Source: Mesorhizobium sp. L-8-3 (GTDB taxonomy: Bacteria > Pseudomonadota > Alphaproteobacteria > Rhizobiales > Rhizobiaceae). From it: a stretch of 64,000 nt of DNA. The notes under the pieces are model-generated. The model saw nothing but the letters and a program-made list of their open reading frames with translations, made no database searches and was not told the origin of the DNA. The stretch is taken from assembly GCF_016756615.1 (NCBI RefSeq), contig NZ_AP023262.1, forward strand, positions 3,721,501 to 3,785,500, in the 5' to 3' direction. Positions 19,901 through 28,192 of the stretch are shown here, piece after piece (within the stretch, counting starts at the first letter, position 1; each line of letters opens with the position of its first letter). The position numbers were made by a program, and so were the translations under genes.

Positions 19901-20455
19901 TCAGCAGGGGCCTTGGGCGACTACGCGGTAGCCGGCCGAGTCCGCCTCGCATTGATTGCCGAAGGTCCTGACGTTGCTGCCGCGCCGCGCGCAGACCGGG
20001 ACATATTCGGCGGTGCAGACCCGGTTGCCGCCGTTGCCCCCACCGATGGCGCCGCCGCCTGGAGCGCGGCATTCGCCGCTCGCGATCACGCGGTAGCCGG
20101 CTGCAGCCGCCTCGCATTCATTGGCGAAAGTCCTGATACGGTCGCCGCGCCGTGCGCAGACGGGAGCGTATTCGCGTGTGCAGATGCCGGGACGCGGTCC
20201 GCCATTGGCGCGGCACTCGCCGCCGCTGACGATACGATATCCGGCCCGTCCGGCCAGGCAGGCATTGGCGAAGGTCTGGCGGTCGCCGCGGCGCTCGCCG
20301 CAGACAGGGGCATATTCCCTGGTGCAGAAGCCGGGTTGCGGACCGGGTCTCGGCGGCGGCATCGGTTCCTGGACGGCCACGGTGCACGACAACAACGCGC
20401 ATGCCGCGAACAGGAGCGCGCCCAGACGCGCGGCCACGGAAGCCGAAACTCTCAT
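19901..20455 (-). CDS. Lipoprotein with three Kazal-type inhibitor domains
   Basis: This 184-residue precursor has a signal peptide with a lipobox-like L-L-S-C (Cys about residue 24) and then three tandem Kazal-like domains. The units begin C-T-x-E-Y-x-P-V-C and end in G-Y-R-x-V/I-x-x-G-x-C, about 40-50 residues each with four Cys, joined by Pro/Gly linkers. Kazal domains inhibit serine proteases by presenting a loop after the first cysteines. A periplasmic or surface lipid-anchored inhibitor is inferred. The ATG at 20453-20455 is chosen because the signal peptide begins there; an upstream in-frame ATG at 20513-20515 would add 20 non-signal residues. Confidence 0.8.
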   Translation of the reverse strand: MRVSASVAARLGALLFAACALLSCTVAVQEPMPPPRPGPQPGFCTREYAPVCGERRGDRQTFANACLAGRAGYRIVSGGECRANGGPRPGICTREYAPVCARRGDRIRTFANECEAAAAGYRVIASGECRAPGGGAIGGGNGGNRVCTAEYVPVCARRGSNVRTFGNQCEADSAGYRVVAQGPC

Positions 20456-20515
20456 GGATGTCTTCCCTCTCCTCCCGTTTTCGAGTCCCGCTCCTCGAAT
20501 CGGTCGATGGATCAT

Positions 20516-20735
20516 AGCGACAAAGCGCTGGCGCGGGCGGATGGCGTCAACCTACGCTTGTCGCGCACGTTTACAATTCTTGTCCGCCGCAACTTTCGGC
20601 GTGCGTTTTCGTGATCGCCGGCCATCCGAAATTCGGCGCCGGCATGGCCGTGCTGCGGGACGCCGAGCCGACACATGCCCACGTTCGACGAAGCTGGCCT
20701 TGCTTCCGCCTCGATCCGCTCCCGTAGAGGAGAAT
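20516..20735. other. Intergenic region upstream of the DUF1344 gene
   Basis: No gene is supported in this part. It is followed by an AT-rich stretch (about 20740-20785) that is unusual for this genome. Confidence 0.4.
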
Positions 20736-20879
20736 ATGTCGAAAATAAGTAATTGTTTTTATTATAAAAGTTCATCGTATGTGATTTGTGGCAGGCGCTG
20801 GCGCGGCCTATCTCCGTCGTGTCCTCACGGATCAGCAGGACCGTGCGGACGGCAAACAGAACGGGAGTATTCGAGATGA
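20736..20879 (+). CDS. Possible small leader ORF, 47 residues
   Basis: The ATG at 20736 has a good GAGGAG site. The frame ends at TGA 20877-20879, which overlaps the ATG of the DUF1344 gene as ATGA. The peptide (MSKISNCFYYKSSSYVICG...) resembles nothing I know and its first third is AT-rich. It may be a translated leader that couples expression to the next gene, or chance. Codon use is unlike neighbouring genes. Confidence 0.25.
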   Translation: MSKISNCFYYKSSSYVICGRRWRGLSPSCPHGSAGPCGRQTEREYSR

Positions 20880-21118
20880 AGAAAATCCTTGCAACGACCG
20901 TCGCTTCGCTCGCCTTCATCGGCATGGCCTATGCGGCGACCGTCGAAGGCGTGGTGCAGTCGGTGGATCCGGCCACGCGCACCGTCACGCTCCAGGACGG
21001 CAAGAGCTTCGTCGCGCCGGAAGGGACCTCGCTCGATTCCCTCGCCGCCGGCGCCAAGGTCAGATTGACCGTCGACGACACGACGGGCGCCGTCACCGCG
21101 ATCGACAAGGCCTCCTGA
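20876..21118 (+). CDS. DUF1344 small periplasmic protein
   Basis: This 80-residue protein has a signal peptide (MKKILATTVASLAFIGMAYA, cleaved near residue 20) and then a compact beta-rich domain 'VEGVVQSVDPATRTVTLQDGKSFVAPEG...AGAKVRLTVDD...VTAI'. This matches DUF1344, a small family common in rhizobia. The fold resembles OB-like periplasmic proteins. The start at 20876 has GGGAG upstream. A hairpin lies 14 bases after the stop. Confidence 0.85.
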   Translation: MKKILATTVASLAFIGMAYAATVEGVVQSVDPATRTVTLQDGKSFVAPEGTSLDSLAAGAKVRLTVDDTTGAVTAIDKAS

Positions 21119-21131
21119 TTCCGAAAGTAAT

Positions 21132-21163
21132 GAAGAGACCGGCTCGGATGGGCCGGTCTCTTC
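21132..21163 (+). terminator. Strong hairpin after the DUF1344 gene
   Basis: A perfect 12-base stem (GAAGAGACCGGC with its complement) and an 8-base loop lie 14 bases downstream of the stop. The T-tract is missing, but the stem strength and position suggest a terminator or mRNA 3' end stabiliser. It could serve both strands. Confidence 0.55.
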
Positions 21164-21196
21164 GACCTGAGCAAACCGTTCGGGCCGCGGATACGG

Positions 21197-21601
21197 TCAG
21201 AAGACCGTTGGTATCCTGGCGACCACCCAGCCGGTCGTATCGCGTGCCAGCTCGAGGGTGCCGCCCGCCGCACGGCCAAGCCCGTCCTTCACAACGCGAT
21301 AACCGTCGGAGGCGCGCGCCAGGATGCCGTCGTGCGACGTCACGGTGGCCGGTTCCGCCGCATCTGCCGCTGCCGGTGCGCCGGCTGCCTGCGTCTCGGC
21401 TTGTTCGGGGCGATCGAGCTTCGAGCATATCGCCATGACGGTCGGGTAGTCGAAGGCACCACGTACCGCACGGCTCTTCAGCGCAGTTTCGCATTCCTCC
21501 ATCGTCGTCCATTCCGGCTGATGATCGTGAATGAGTTCGCAGAGCTTGGCGTCGCAGTCGCAGCCGATGATGGCCATCGCGACAACAGCGGATTTCATCA
21601 T
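21197..21601 (-). CDS. Hypothetical protein
   Basis: This 134-residue protein starts with a short hydrophobic stretch (MMKSAVVAMAIIG) and has a Cys-containing first half (C-D-C-D-A-K-L-C, E-E-C-E, A-I-C) followed by an Ala/Pro-rich linker and a C-terminal 'GGTLELARDTTGWVVARI' segment. The ribosome binding site GAGGGG supports a start at the double ATG at 21596-21601. I do not recognise the family. The pattern suggests an exported or envelope-associated small protein, but the hydrophobic segment is short. Confidence 0.5.
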   Translation of the reverse strand: MMKSAVVAMAIIGCDCDAKLCELIHDHQPEWTTMEECETALKSRAVRGAFDYPTVMAICSKLDRPEQAETQAAGAPAAADAAEPATVTSHDGILARASDGYRVVKDGLGRAAGGTLELARDTTGWVVARIPTVF

Positions 21602-21854
21602 GACATGCCCCTCGTTTTCTTCGCCCGTTTTGTCGGCCCGGATCGGGGCGGGATTGGGCCGGAATGATGGAGGAGCGGTGGCGGGGTGACGGACTTGTTG
21701 CGGCAGCATCGAACGGCAGTTTGAGCGAGCCGCCTGAGGCGCCGAATCAACGCCTTGCGACGCTGATTCAGCCGATTGCCGAAAAGAATCCGGATGTCGC
21801 GATAAAGCTTTGGGATTCCTTGAGAATTCCAAAGCGTGCGTGTATCGCGACGCC

Positions 21855-23072
21855 TCAGGGAAACAGCGGATCGGGTGCCATTTCCAGATGCAGCGGCTTG
21901 CCGCTCCAGGGATGCGCCTCGCACACCGCTTCGTCGAGCTCTACGCCCAAGCCCGGTTCCTTCGAGGGAATGACGTTGCCGTCCTGCCACTCGATCTTCT
22001 TCTTGAGCAGTTTCTCGTGGAATCCGTCCCATTGCTTGAGCGATTCCAGGATCAGGAAGTTCGGCAGCGTGACGGCGAGCTGGATGTTCGCGGCGCCGAC
22101 GATCGGCCCGCAATAGCAGTGCGGCGCCACCTGGATGTGGTAGGCCTCGGCCATGGCGGCGATCTTCTTGGTCTCGAGGATGCCGCCGGAACGTCCGAGG
22201 TCGGGCTGGAGGATCGTTGCGGCCCGGTTCTCGATGACGCGCGCGAACTCCCATTTGCCGGTGAGGCGCTCGCCCGTCGCGATGGGGATCGAGGTGCCGC
22301 GCGCCACGTCCGCCATTACCTCCGGCATATCAGGCGGCACCGGCTCCTCGAACCAGAGCGGGTCGTAGGGCTCGATGGCGCGGGCCATGCGGAGCGCGCC
22401 CGATGCGGTGAACTGGCCATGCGTGCCGAACAGTATGTCTGCCTTGGTGCCGACGGCCTCGCGGATCGCCTTGACCATGCGCGCCGACAGGTCGATGTCG
22501 ATCAGCCGGGGCTGATGGCCGTCGAAGGCGGTGTAAGGGCCGGCTGGATCGAGCTTCACGGCGTTGAAGCCCTGCTCGACATAAAGTGCGGCACATTCGG
22601 CGGCGAGGTCGGGGTCGTTGTAGACGTTCTTGTCCGGGTTCTCGACCTCGTTGGTGAAGACGCTGCCCGCGTGGGGATAAAGATAGGTGTAGGAGCGCAG
22701 CGTCTCGTGGACCTGACCTCCGAGCAGCTTGTAGACGGGCTTGCCGGCTTCCTTGCCGACAATGTCCCAGCAAGCCATTTCCAGCGCCGAGACGCAGCCC
22801 ATCATGGAGACGTCGGGGCGTTGCGTGAAGCCCGACGAATAGGCCCGCCGGAAGAAGGTCTCGATGTCATGCGGGTCGCGGCCGACAAGGTAGCGGGCGG
22901 CGCAGTCCTCGATCATCCTGGCCGTCACATCGGGGCCGAAGGTAGCATTGTAGGCCTCGCCATAACCGACCACGCCGCCATCGGTCGTGAGCTTGACGAA
23001 GATGAAATAGCGTCCCCCGATGCCCGGCGGCGGATTGCCGACGACGAAGGTCTTGATGTCTGTGATCTTCAT
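21855..23072 (-). CDS. Enolase-superfamily enzyme (mandelate racemase/sugar acid dehydratase group)
   Basis: This 405-residue enzyme has the enolase-superfamily capping domain (about 1-120) and a (beta/alpha)-barrel with metal ligands typical of the mandelate racemase group. These include 'FNAVKLDP', the 'FEEP' Glu (about 225), 'IATGERLTGKWEF' (about 250) and 'QPDLGRSGG'. A His in 'GTHGQF' and 'VAPHCYCGP' provide likely catalytic residues, as in galactonate dehydratase and related sugar-acid dehydratases or lactone cycloisomerases. The substrate cannot be fixed by eye. The GMC oxidoreductase upstream on the same strand (133 bases away) may act in the same pathway. Confidence 0.82.
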   Translation of the reverse strand: MKITDIKTFVVGNPPPGIGGRYFIFVKLTTDGGVVGYGEAYNATFGPDVTARMIEDCAARYLVGRDPHDIETFFRRAYSSGFTQRPDVSMMGCVSALEMACWDIVGKEAGKPVYKLLGGQVHETLRSYTYLYPHAGSVFTNEVENPDKNVYNDPDLAAECAALYVEQGFNAVKLDPAGPYTAFDGHQPRLIDIDLSARMVKAIREAVGTKADILFGTHGQFTASGALRMARAIEPYDPLWFEEPVPPDMPEVMADVARGTSIPIATGERLTGKWEFARVIENRAATILQPDLGRSGGILETKKIAAMAEAYHIQVAPHCYCGPIVGAANIQLAVTLPNFLILESLKQWDGFHEKLLKKKIEWQDGNVIPSKEPGLGVELDEAVCEAHPWSGKPLHLEMAPDPLFP

Positions 23073-23205
23073 GGATGGTTCCTCCGCGAAACGTATCGGG
23101 ACCAAGCAGGTTTGCGTGGCTTCAGCCACGCTTCACCTGCTTGGCTACTTCTCTTGCCGCAGGATTTTTTTTCGGAAAACTGTGGCACACTTTTCCGAAT
23201 CCTGC

Positions 23206-24822
23206 TCAGGCGTGATCGGCGAGGATGAGGTCTGCCCCCTTCCAGCCGGTCATGATCGAAGCGGCATTGGTGTTGCCGGTGATGTTGCCGGGAAAGACAG
23301 ACGCATCGACGATGCGCAGGCCGGTGAGCCCATGCGCCTCGAGCTTCGGATCGACGACGGCGAGCGACGGGTCGGGCCCCATGCGGCAGGTCGAGACGGG
23401 GTGGTAGACCGTGCCGCTGCGCTTGCGGAAATCCAGGATCAGCTCGTCATCCGTCTTGCATGCCGGTCCCGGCAGGACCTCCTCGGCGATGACTTCGGAC
23501 ATGGCTTTGGTAGCCGCCATGCGGCGCAGGAACTTCACGGCATCGAGCATTTCGGCGACGTCGTCCTCAGTCGAGAAGGCGTTGGCGACGATCTTCGGAT
23601 AGGCGCGGGGATCGCTGGAGCGGATCATGATCGAGCCGCTGCTGGTCGGCCGGCAATTGGACAGGCCGATCGAGAAGCCCGGCCAGGGGTCCGGCGACAG
23701 GATCGGCCGTTCGCCGCTTTTCGGGATGACGGTCGAGAAGGCCTGGAAATAGAGCTGCATGTTGGCGCGCTTGCGCGAGGGATCGGTGCGGAAAAAGCCG
23801 CCACCCTGGTTCATGCTCATCGAGAGCGGGCCCCCGCGCAGAAGGATATAGCGAACGCCCACCAAGAGCTTACCCCACCAGGGACGCAGGATCTGGTTGA
23901 GCGTCGGCATCGTTGCCTTGTAGGTGTAGTTGATGCCGACATGGTCCTGCAAATTGGCGCCGACATGCTCATTGGCATGGACGATCTCGATGCCGAGATC
24001 GCGCAGCAGAGCCGCCGGCCCGACGCCGGAAAGCTGCAGAAGCTGCGGCGAGTTGATCGAGCCGGCGCACAAGACTACCTCCCGGCCGGCGCGGACGGTG
24101 TGCGTGCGGCCGTCCTTGAGGTATTCGATGCCGGCCGCGCGTTTGCCCTCGAAGAGGATCCGGGTCGCCAGCGCGTTGGTCTCGACACGCACATTCGGGC
24201 GTTTCATGGCCGGACGCAGGAAGGCCCGCGCCGCCGACATGCGGCGGCCGTCCTTCGTGGTGATCTGGTAGACGCCGACGCCGTCCTGCGTGGCTCCGTT
24301 GAAATCCGGATTGAAGGGCAGTCCCAGTTCCTCGCCGGCCTTGAGGAAACGAAGGCAGAGCGGATGGACGCGATCGCTGTTGTCGGTGACATGGACCGGA
24401 CCGCCGCGCCCGCGCCAGGCATCTTCGCCGGCCGCGTTGTCCTCGATCGCCTTGAAGATCGGCAGCAGGTCGTCAAAGCCCCAGCCGGGATTGCCGCCAT
24501 CGCGCCAGCCGTCGAAATCCTCGCGCTGGCCCCGGACCCAGACCATTGCATTGATCGAACTCGAGCCGCCGAGAAGCTTGCCGCGCGGCCAGTGGTCGGC
24601 ATTGCCGGCGAGGCCGGGGTCCGGCTCGGCCTTGTAGTTCCAGTTGACGGCGGGGTCGAAGAAGGTCTTCCCGTAGCCGAGCGGCATCTGGACGAAGAAA
24701 CGGCGGTCCGAGCCGCCCGCTTCCAGGACGAGGACCGAGAAACGTCCGCTTGCGGAAAGACGTTCGGCGACGACCGAGCCGGCGGAGCCGGAGCCGACGA
24801 TGATGAAATCGTAAGTCTGCAT
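23206..24822 (-). CDS. GMC-family FAD oxidoreductase (choline dehydrogenase-like)
   Basis: This 538-residue flavoenzyme has the N-terminal FAD-binding 'DFIIVGSGSAGSVVAERL', GMC signature 1 ('RGKLLGGSSSINAMVWVRG', about 80-100), signature 2 ('AGSINSPQLLQLSGVG', about 260-275) and the catalytic 'YHPVSTCRMG' His (about 470) with 'GNTNAASIMTG'. It resembles choline or alcohol dehydrogenases that oxidise primary or secondary alcohols. The start at 24822 is set by the FAD motif. The ribosome binding site is weak. It may be co-transcribed with the enolase-superfamily gene, hinting at catabolism of an alcohol or polyol-derived acid. Confidence 0.88.
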   Translation of the reverse strand: MQTYDFIIVGSGSAGSVVAERLSASGRFSVLVLEAGGSDRRFFVQMPLGYGKTFFDPAVNWNYKAEPDPGLAGNADHWPRGKLLGGSSSINAMVWVRGQREDFDGWRDGGNPGWGFDDLLPIFKAIEDNAAGEDAWRGRGGPVHVTDNSDRVHPLCLRFLKAGEELGLPFNPDFNGATQDGVGVYQITTKDGRRMSAARAFLRPAMKRPNVRVETNALATRILFEGKRAAGIEYLKDGRTHTVRAGREVVLCAGSINSPQLLQLSGVGPAALLRDLGIEIVHANEHVGANLQDHVGINYTYKATMPTLNQILRPWWGKLLVGVRYILLRGGPLSMSMNQGGGFFRTDPSRKRANMQLYFQAFSTVIPKSGERPILSPDPWPGFSIGLSNCRPTSSGSIMIRSSDPRAYPKIVANAFSTEDDVAEMLDAVKFLRRMAATKAMSEVIAEEVLPGPACKTDDELILDFRKRSGTVYHPVSTCRMGPDPSLAVVDPKLEAHGLTGLRIVDASVFPGNITGNTNAASIMTGWKGADLILADHA

Positions 24823-25041
24823 GGACAGGACACTGCTCGGCCGGATGAATCGGGCGAGCCTAGTCTTGCCCGTGCCGTCCCGGCGTCCGGGCTTACGGCA
24901 TGGCTTGTGAAAAAAGCGACTGCCGGTCGTGGAGCAGACGGCCTGCAACGGGTTATGTCCATGCAACCGCGAGATCGATGCGCCGTTGACGGGCCACGGC
25001 GCCCGTCCTACGGACAGGTAACGACGTCGAGAGGGGCGAAG

Positions 25042-25431
25042 ATGGAAGCAGAGCTGGACAAACCGGTGGGGGAATTGACGCTGCGCACGCTCGCCATGCC
25101 GGCCGACGCGAATGCGGCCGGAGACATCTTCGGCGGCTGGGTGATGGCGCAGATGGACCTCGCCTGCGGCATCCGCGCCGCCGAGCGGGCGAAAGGCAGG
25201 GTGGTCACGGCCGCGGTCAAGGAGATGTCCTTCGCCAAGCCGATGAAGATCGGCGACACGCTTTGCATCTACACGCATATTGAACGGGTCGGCCGGACGT
25301 CGATGGTGCTCAAGGTCGAAGCCTGGGCCCAGCGTTACCTGTCCGACCTGATGGAGAAGGTCACCGACGCCGACTTCATCATGGTTCGACTCGACGCCAG
25401 CGGCAAGCCGACGCCCGTACCCGAAGCCTGA
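25042..25431 (+). CDS. yciA: Acyl-CoA thioesterase (YciA-like hotdog fold)
   Basis: This 129-residue hotdog-fold thioesterase has the YciA pattern 'LRTLAMPADANAAGDIFGGWVMAQMD', with Asn and Asp of the active region, then 'VTAAVKEMSFAKPMKIGDTLCIYTHIERVGRTSM'. YciA cleaves acyl-CoA thioesters and is hexameric. GAGGGG precedes the ATG at 25042. The gene converges closely with the hxlR gene. Confidence 0.88.
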   Translation: MEAELDKPVGELTLRTLAMPADANAAGDIFGGWVMAQMDLACGIRAAERAKGRVVTAAVKEMSFAKPMKIGDTLCIYTHIERVGRTSMVLKVEAWAQRYLSDLMEKVTDADFIMVRLDASGKPTPVPEA

Positions 25432-25449
25432 TCCACGAAAGCCTGTCCC

Positions 25450-25839
25450 CTATGCCGCGTGCGAAGGCTGCGGCGTGTGGACTTCATCGAAACGCCGGCG
25501 GGCTTCGTTGACGCGCGCGGTATTCTGCCGCGCCCATTCGCCGAGAGCGTTCACCGGAACGAGCAACTCTCGGCCGAGATCGGTGAGTTCATAGTCGACA
25601 CGCGGCGGAATGGTCGGAAAGACGGTTCGGGTGACGAAACCGTCGCGCTCCAGTCCGCGCAAGGTCGTCGTCAGCATCTTCTGCGAAATCCCGCCGACCG
25701 CCTGTCTCAGTTCGTTGAAACGCATCGGGCCGTCACCCAGCTTGCCGACGACCAGGACAGTCCATTTGTCGCCGACACGCTGAAGAATCTCGCTGACCGC
25801 GCGGCAGTCCTCGGAGCGGTGCGGGTGCCTTGGTATCAA
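25450..25839 (-). CDS. HxlR-family transcriptional regulator
   Basis: This 129-residue winged-helix protein has the HxlR core: 'CRAVSEILQRVGDKWTVLVVGKLGDGPMRFNELRQAVGGISQKMLTTTLRGLERDGFVTRTVFPTIPPRVDYELTDLG'. A conserved Cys near residue 12 matches the redox-sensing Cys of YodB/HypR-type members. It is divergent from a flavodoxin-like FMN reductase, a common pairing in which HxlR represses the reductase until electrophiles or quinones oxidise the Cys. A GGTAT-N7-ATACC palindrome lies between the two genes. Confidence 0.9.
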   Translation of the reverse strand: MIPRHPHRSEDCRAVSEILQRVGDKWTVLVVGKLGDGPMRFNELRQAVGGISQKMLTTTLRGLERDGFVTRTVFPTIPPRVDYELTDLGRELLVPVNALGEWARQNTARVNEARRRFDEVHTPQPSHAA

Positions 25840-25886
25840 AAAGGTGCCTCCTTGCGGGTTCCTATCGTAGTCACCTAGATAGCGTC

Positions 25887-25903
25887 GGTATCCATTCTAT
25901 ACC
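25887..25903. promoter_or_regulatory. Candidate HxlR operator
   Basis: GGTAT-N7-ATACC lies in the 85-base space between the hxlR gene and the FMN reductase gene, 48 bases before the HxlR start. HxlR/YodB-type proteins bind palindromes in this position; the specific assignment is inferred. Confidence 0.4.
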
Positions 25904-25924
25904 AGGGTTCGAAAGGAGAGAACA

Positions 25925-26527
25925 ATGTCCAAACCCAGAATCGCCGTGATCCTCGGATCGACGCGCGAGGCCCGTTTCGCCGATACGCCGGCCGCGTGGA
26001 TTGCCGAACTTGCGGGCAAGCGCACCGATATCGAGGTTGAGCTGGTCGACTTGCGCGACTATCCGCTGCCGTTCTTCGACGAGGTCGCGTCCTCGCTCTA
26101 TGTGCCGTCCACCAATGAAGTCGCCCAAAAGTGGCAGGAGAAGGTCGCCGAATTCGACGGTTTCATATTCGTCACCGGCGAATATAGCCGCGGCCCGACG
26201 GCGGCGCTGAAGAATGCACTCGACTACGCCTATACCGAGTGGAACAAGAAGGCGGTGGGCTTCGTCGGGTATGGCGGTGTCGGCGGCGCCCGCGCGATCG
26301 AGCAGCTTCGCCTCAACGTCATCGAATTGCAGATGGTCCCGGTGCGGACGGCCGTCCACATCGTGTGGGCCGACTATGCCGCGATCAAGGGCGGCCAGAA
26401 CATCACCGAATTCGGCCATCTCAGTGCCGCTGCCGGCGATATGCTGGACCAGGTTTCCTGGTTCGCCCACGCTTTGAAAGCCGCACGCGATGCGGACGCC
26501 GCGACGGCCGATGCCAAGGCCGCCTGA
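25925..26527 (+). CDS. NADPH-dependent FMN reductase family protein
   Basis: This 200-residue flavodoxin-fold protein starts with 'RIAVILGSTREARF', the phosphate-binding loop for FMN, followed by 'FIFVTGEYSRGPTAALKNALDYAY', which contacts the flavin, and 'GFVGYGGVGGARAIEQLR'. Members reduce quinones, azo dyes or chromate. The gene is divergent from hxlR and AAAGGAGAG precedes the ATG, consistent with induction by electrophile or quinone stress. Confidence 0.88.
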   Translation: MSKPRIAVILGSTREARFADTPAAWIAELAGKRTDIEVELVDLRDYPLPFFDEVASSLYVPSTNEVAQKWQEKVAEFDGFIFVTGEYSRGPTAALKNALDYAYTEWNKKAVGFVGYGGVGGARAIEQLRLNVIELQMVPVRTAVHIVWADYAAIKGGQNITEFGHLSAAAGDMLDQVSWFAHALKAARDADAATADAKAA

Positions 26528-26618
26528 GCAGCCGGGAAGTCCAGGGGTGGCGTCAGGCCACCCTGCAGCGTGTCGGGCGAGCAAGGATTCACGCGACACG
26601 CTGGAGGTGCTTGATCTA

Positions 26619-26663
26619 GCGCATGCCTCATTCCCGAAACCGTAGCGGACTTTCGAGAGACAC
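26619..26663. repeat. Degenerate copy of the rhizobial palindromic element
   Basis: The order GCATGcct...CCCGAAA...TTTCGaG...AGACAC matches the second hairpin of the better preserved element at 63783-63889, with several mismatches. It lies between the FMN reductase and hemolysin-like genes, convergent and non-coding. Confidence 0.5.
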
Positions 26664-26680
26664 GGTTTGGAGCATCGGGG

Positions 26681-27988
26681 TCAGCCGCGGGCTTCGCGGC
26701 GCGAGCCGGGGAGGCGCGATGCGAGCACCTTGTCGATGCGTCGCCCGTCGAGATCCACCACCTCGAAGCGCCAGCCCTGTGCATCCACCGACTCACCCGT
26801 CGCCGGCAGATGATGCATGTGCGACAGCACATAGCCGGCGACGGTCTCGTAGTCCCGGTTGTGAGGCAGGTCGATGCCGAGCTGGTCGGCCATCTCGTCG
26901 GCCTGCATATAGCCGGCGAGCAGCCAGGAGCCGTCTTCGCGCTGCACCATGACGGTGTCGTCCTCGTCGAGATCGGCCCGGAATACGCCGGTGATTGCTT
27001 CCAGAATGTCGGCCGGTGTGACGATACCCTCGAAATGTCCGTATTCGTCGTGGACCAAGGCTACCGGGACATCGGATTCCTTCAGCGTGGCAAGGACGTC
27101 GAGCGCGTCGGCCTGATCATGGACGATCGGCGCGGACCGCACATATTTGCGCGGCTCGAACGGCTGGCCCGACAGCGCGGCGGCCAGGAGCTCGCGCGAC
27201 TGGACGACACCGATCATGGCGTCCACCGACCCCTCGCCCACCGGGAGGCGCGAATGCTGGGTTTCGATCAGGAGCTTGCGGGTCGTCGCCTCGTCGGCCT
27301 CGACATTGAGCCAGTCGACCTCGGTGCGCGGCGTCATGACAGCGCGCACCGCACGATCGCCGAGCCGCATGACGCCCGCGATCATGCGGCGCTCGTCCGA
27401 TTCGATCGTGCCGTGATGCTCGGCTTCCGCCACCAGCATCTTGATTTCCTCGTCCGTGACCTTGTCGGCGCTTTCCTTGCGCTGGCCGATCAGCCACAGC
27501 ACGGCGCGGCCGGAAATGTCGAGCAGCCAGACGATCGGCGCGGCCACTCTCGCAAGCAGGGTCATGGCCGGCGCCACGCGCACGGCGATGGCTTCGGGAT
27601 TGCGCAGGGCGAGCTGCTTGGGGACGAGTTCGCCGATGATCAGCGAGCCGTAGGTTATCACAGCCACCACGATGCCGACGCCCAGCGCGCTGGCTGCAGC
27701 GACGCCCATGCCGTTCTGGATGAGCAGGGCAGACAGGCGTTCGCCGAGCGTGGCGCCGGAGAAGGCGCCGGAGAGGACGCCGACCAGCGTGATGCCGATC
27801 TGCACGGTCGAGAGGAACCGTCCCGGATTTTCGCCCAGCGCGAGCGCGCGTGCGGCGCCACCGACGTCCCGCTCGATCATGGCCTTCAGCCGGGCTGGCC
27901 TCGAGGAGACGATGGCGAGCTCGGACATCGCCAGCAGGCCGTTCAGGAAGATGAGAACGATGACGGTCCCGATTTCGAAATAAATCAT
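26681..27988 (-). CDS. Hemolysin family / CNNM-CorC-like membrane protein
   Basis: This 435-residue protein has an N-terminal DUF21 (CNNM) transmembrane domain with about three to four helices (1-170), a CBS pair (about 200-325, 'VMTPRTEVDWLNVEADEATTRKLLIETQHSRLPVGEGSVDAMIGVV') and a C-terminal CorC_HlyC domain (about 345-425, 'VMVQREDGSWLLAGYMQADEMADQLG'). Despite the 'hemolysin' label, family members are linked to magnesium and cobalt efflux. It sits in the inner membrane with CBS domains in the cytoplasm. The gene stands alone, with 204 bases separating it from the extensin gene. Confidence 0.9.
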   Translation of the reverse strand: MIYFEIGTVIVLIFLNGLLAMSELAIVSSRPARLKAMIERDVGGAARALALGENPGRFLSTVQIGITLVGVLSGAFSGATLGERLSALLIQNGMGVAAASALGVGIVVAVITYGSLIIGELVPKQLALRNPEAIAVRVAPAMTLLARVAAPIVWLLDISGRAVLWLIGQRKESADKVTDEEIKMLVAEAEHHGTIESDERRMIAGVMRLGDRAVRAVMTPRTEVDWLNVEADEATTRKLLIETQHSRLPVGEGSVDAMIGVVQSRELLAAALSGQPFEPRKYVRSAPIVHDQADALDVLATLKESDVPVALVHDEYGHFEGIVTPADILEAITGVFRADLDEDDTVMVQREDGSWLLAGYMQADEMADQLGIDLPHNRDYETVAGYVLSHMHHLPATGESVDAQGWRFEVVDLDGRRIDKVLASRLPGSRREARG

Positions 27989-28192
27989 GGCAGACCCAAT
28001 AGCATTGCGTCCGCCGCCTGATGAAGAGCAAAAAGACTGATCCAGGCGACCATCGTGCCGCAGGGGAAAGCTACTCTCTCAACACGGCGAGCTTGGCGAT
28101 GCCGTCGGCGAAACAGGGGTCGCCGCCGCCATTGCGCCTGTTTTGCCTCGGTCTCCGGCCCTCAAGCACCAGCGGATGCGATGGCCAAAGCA

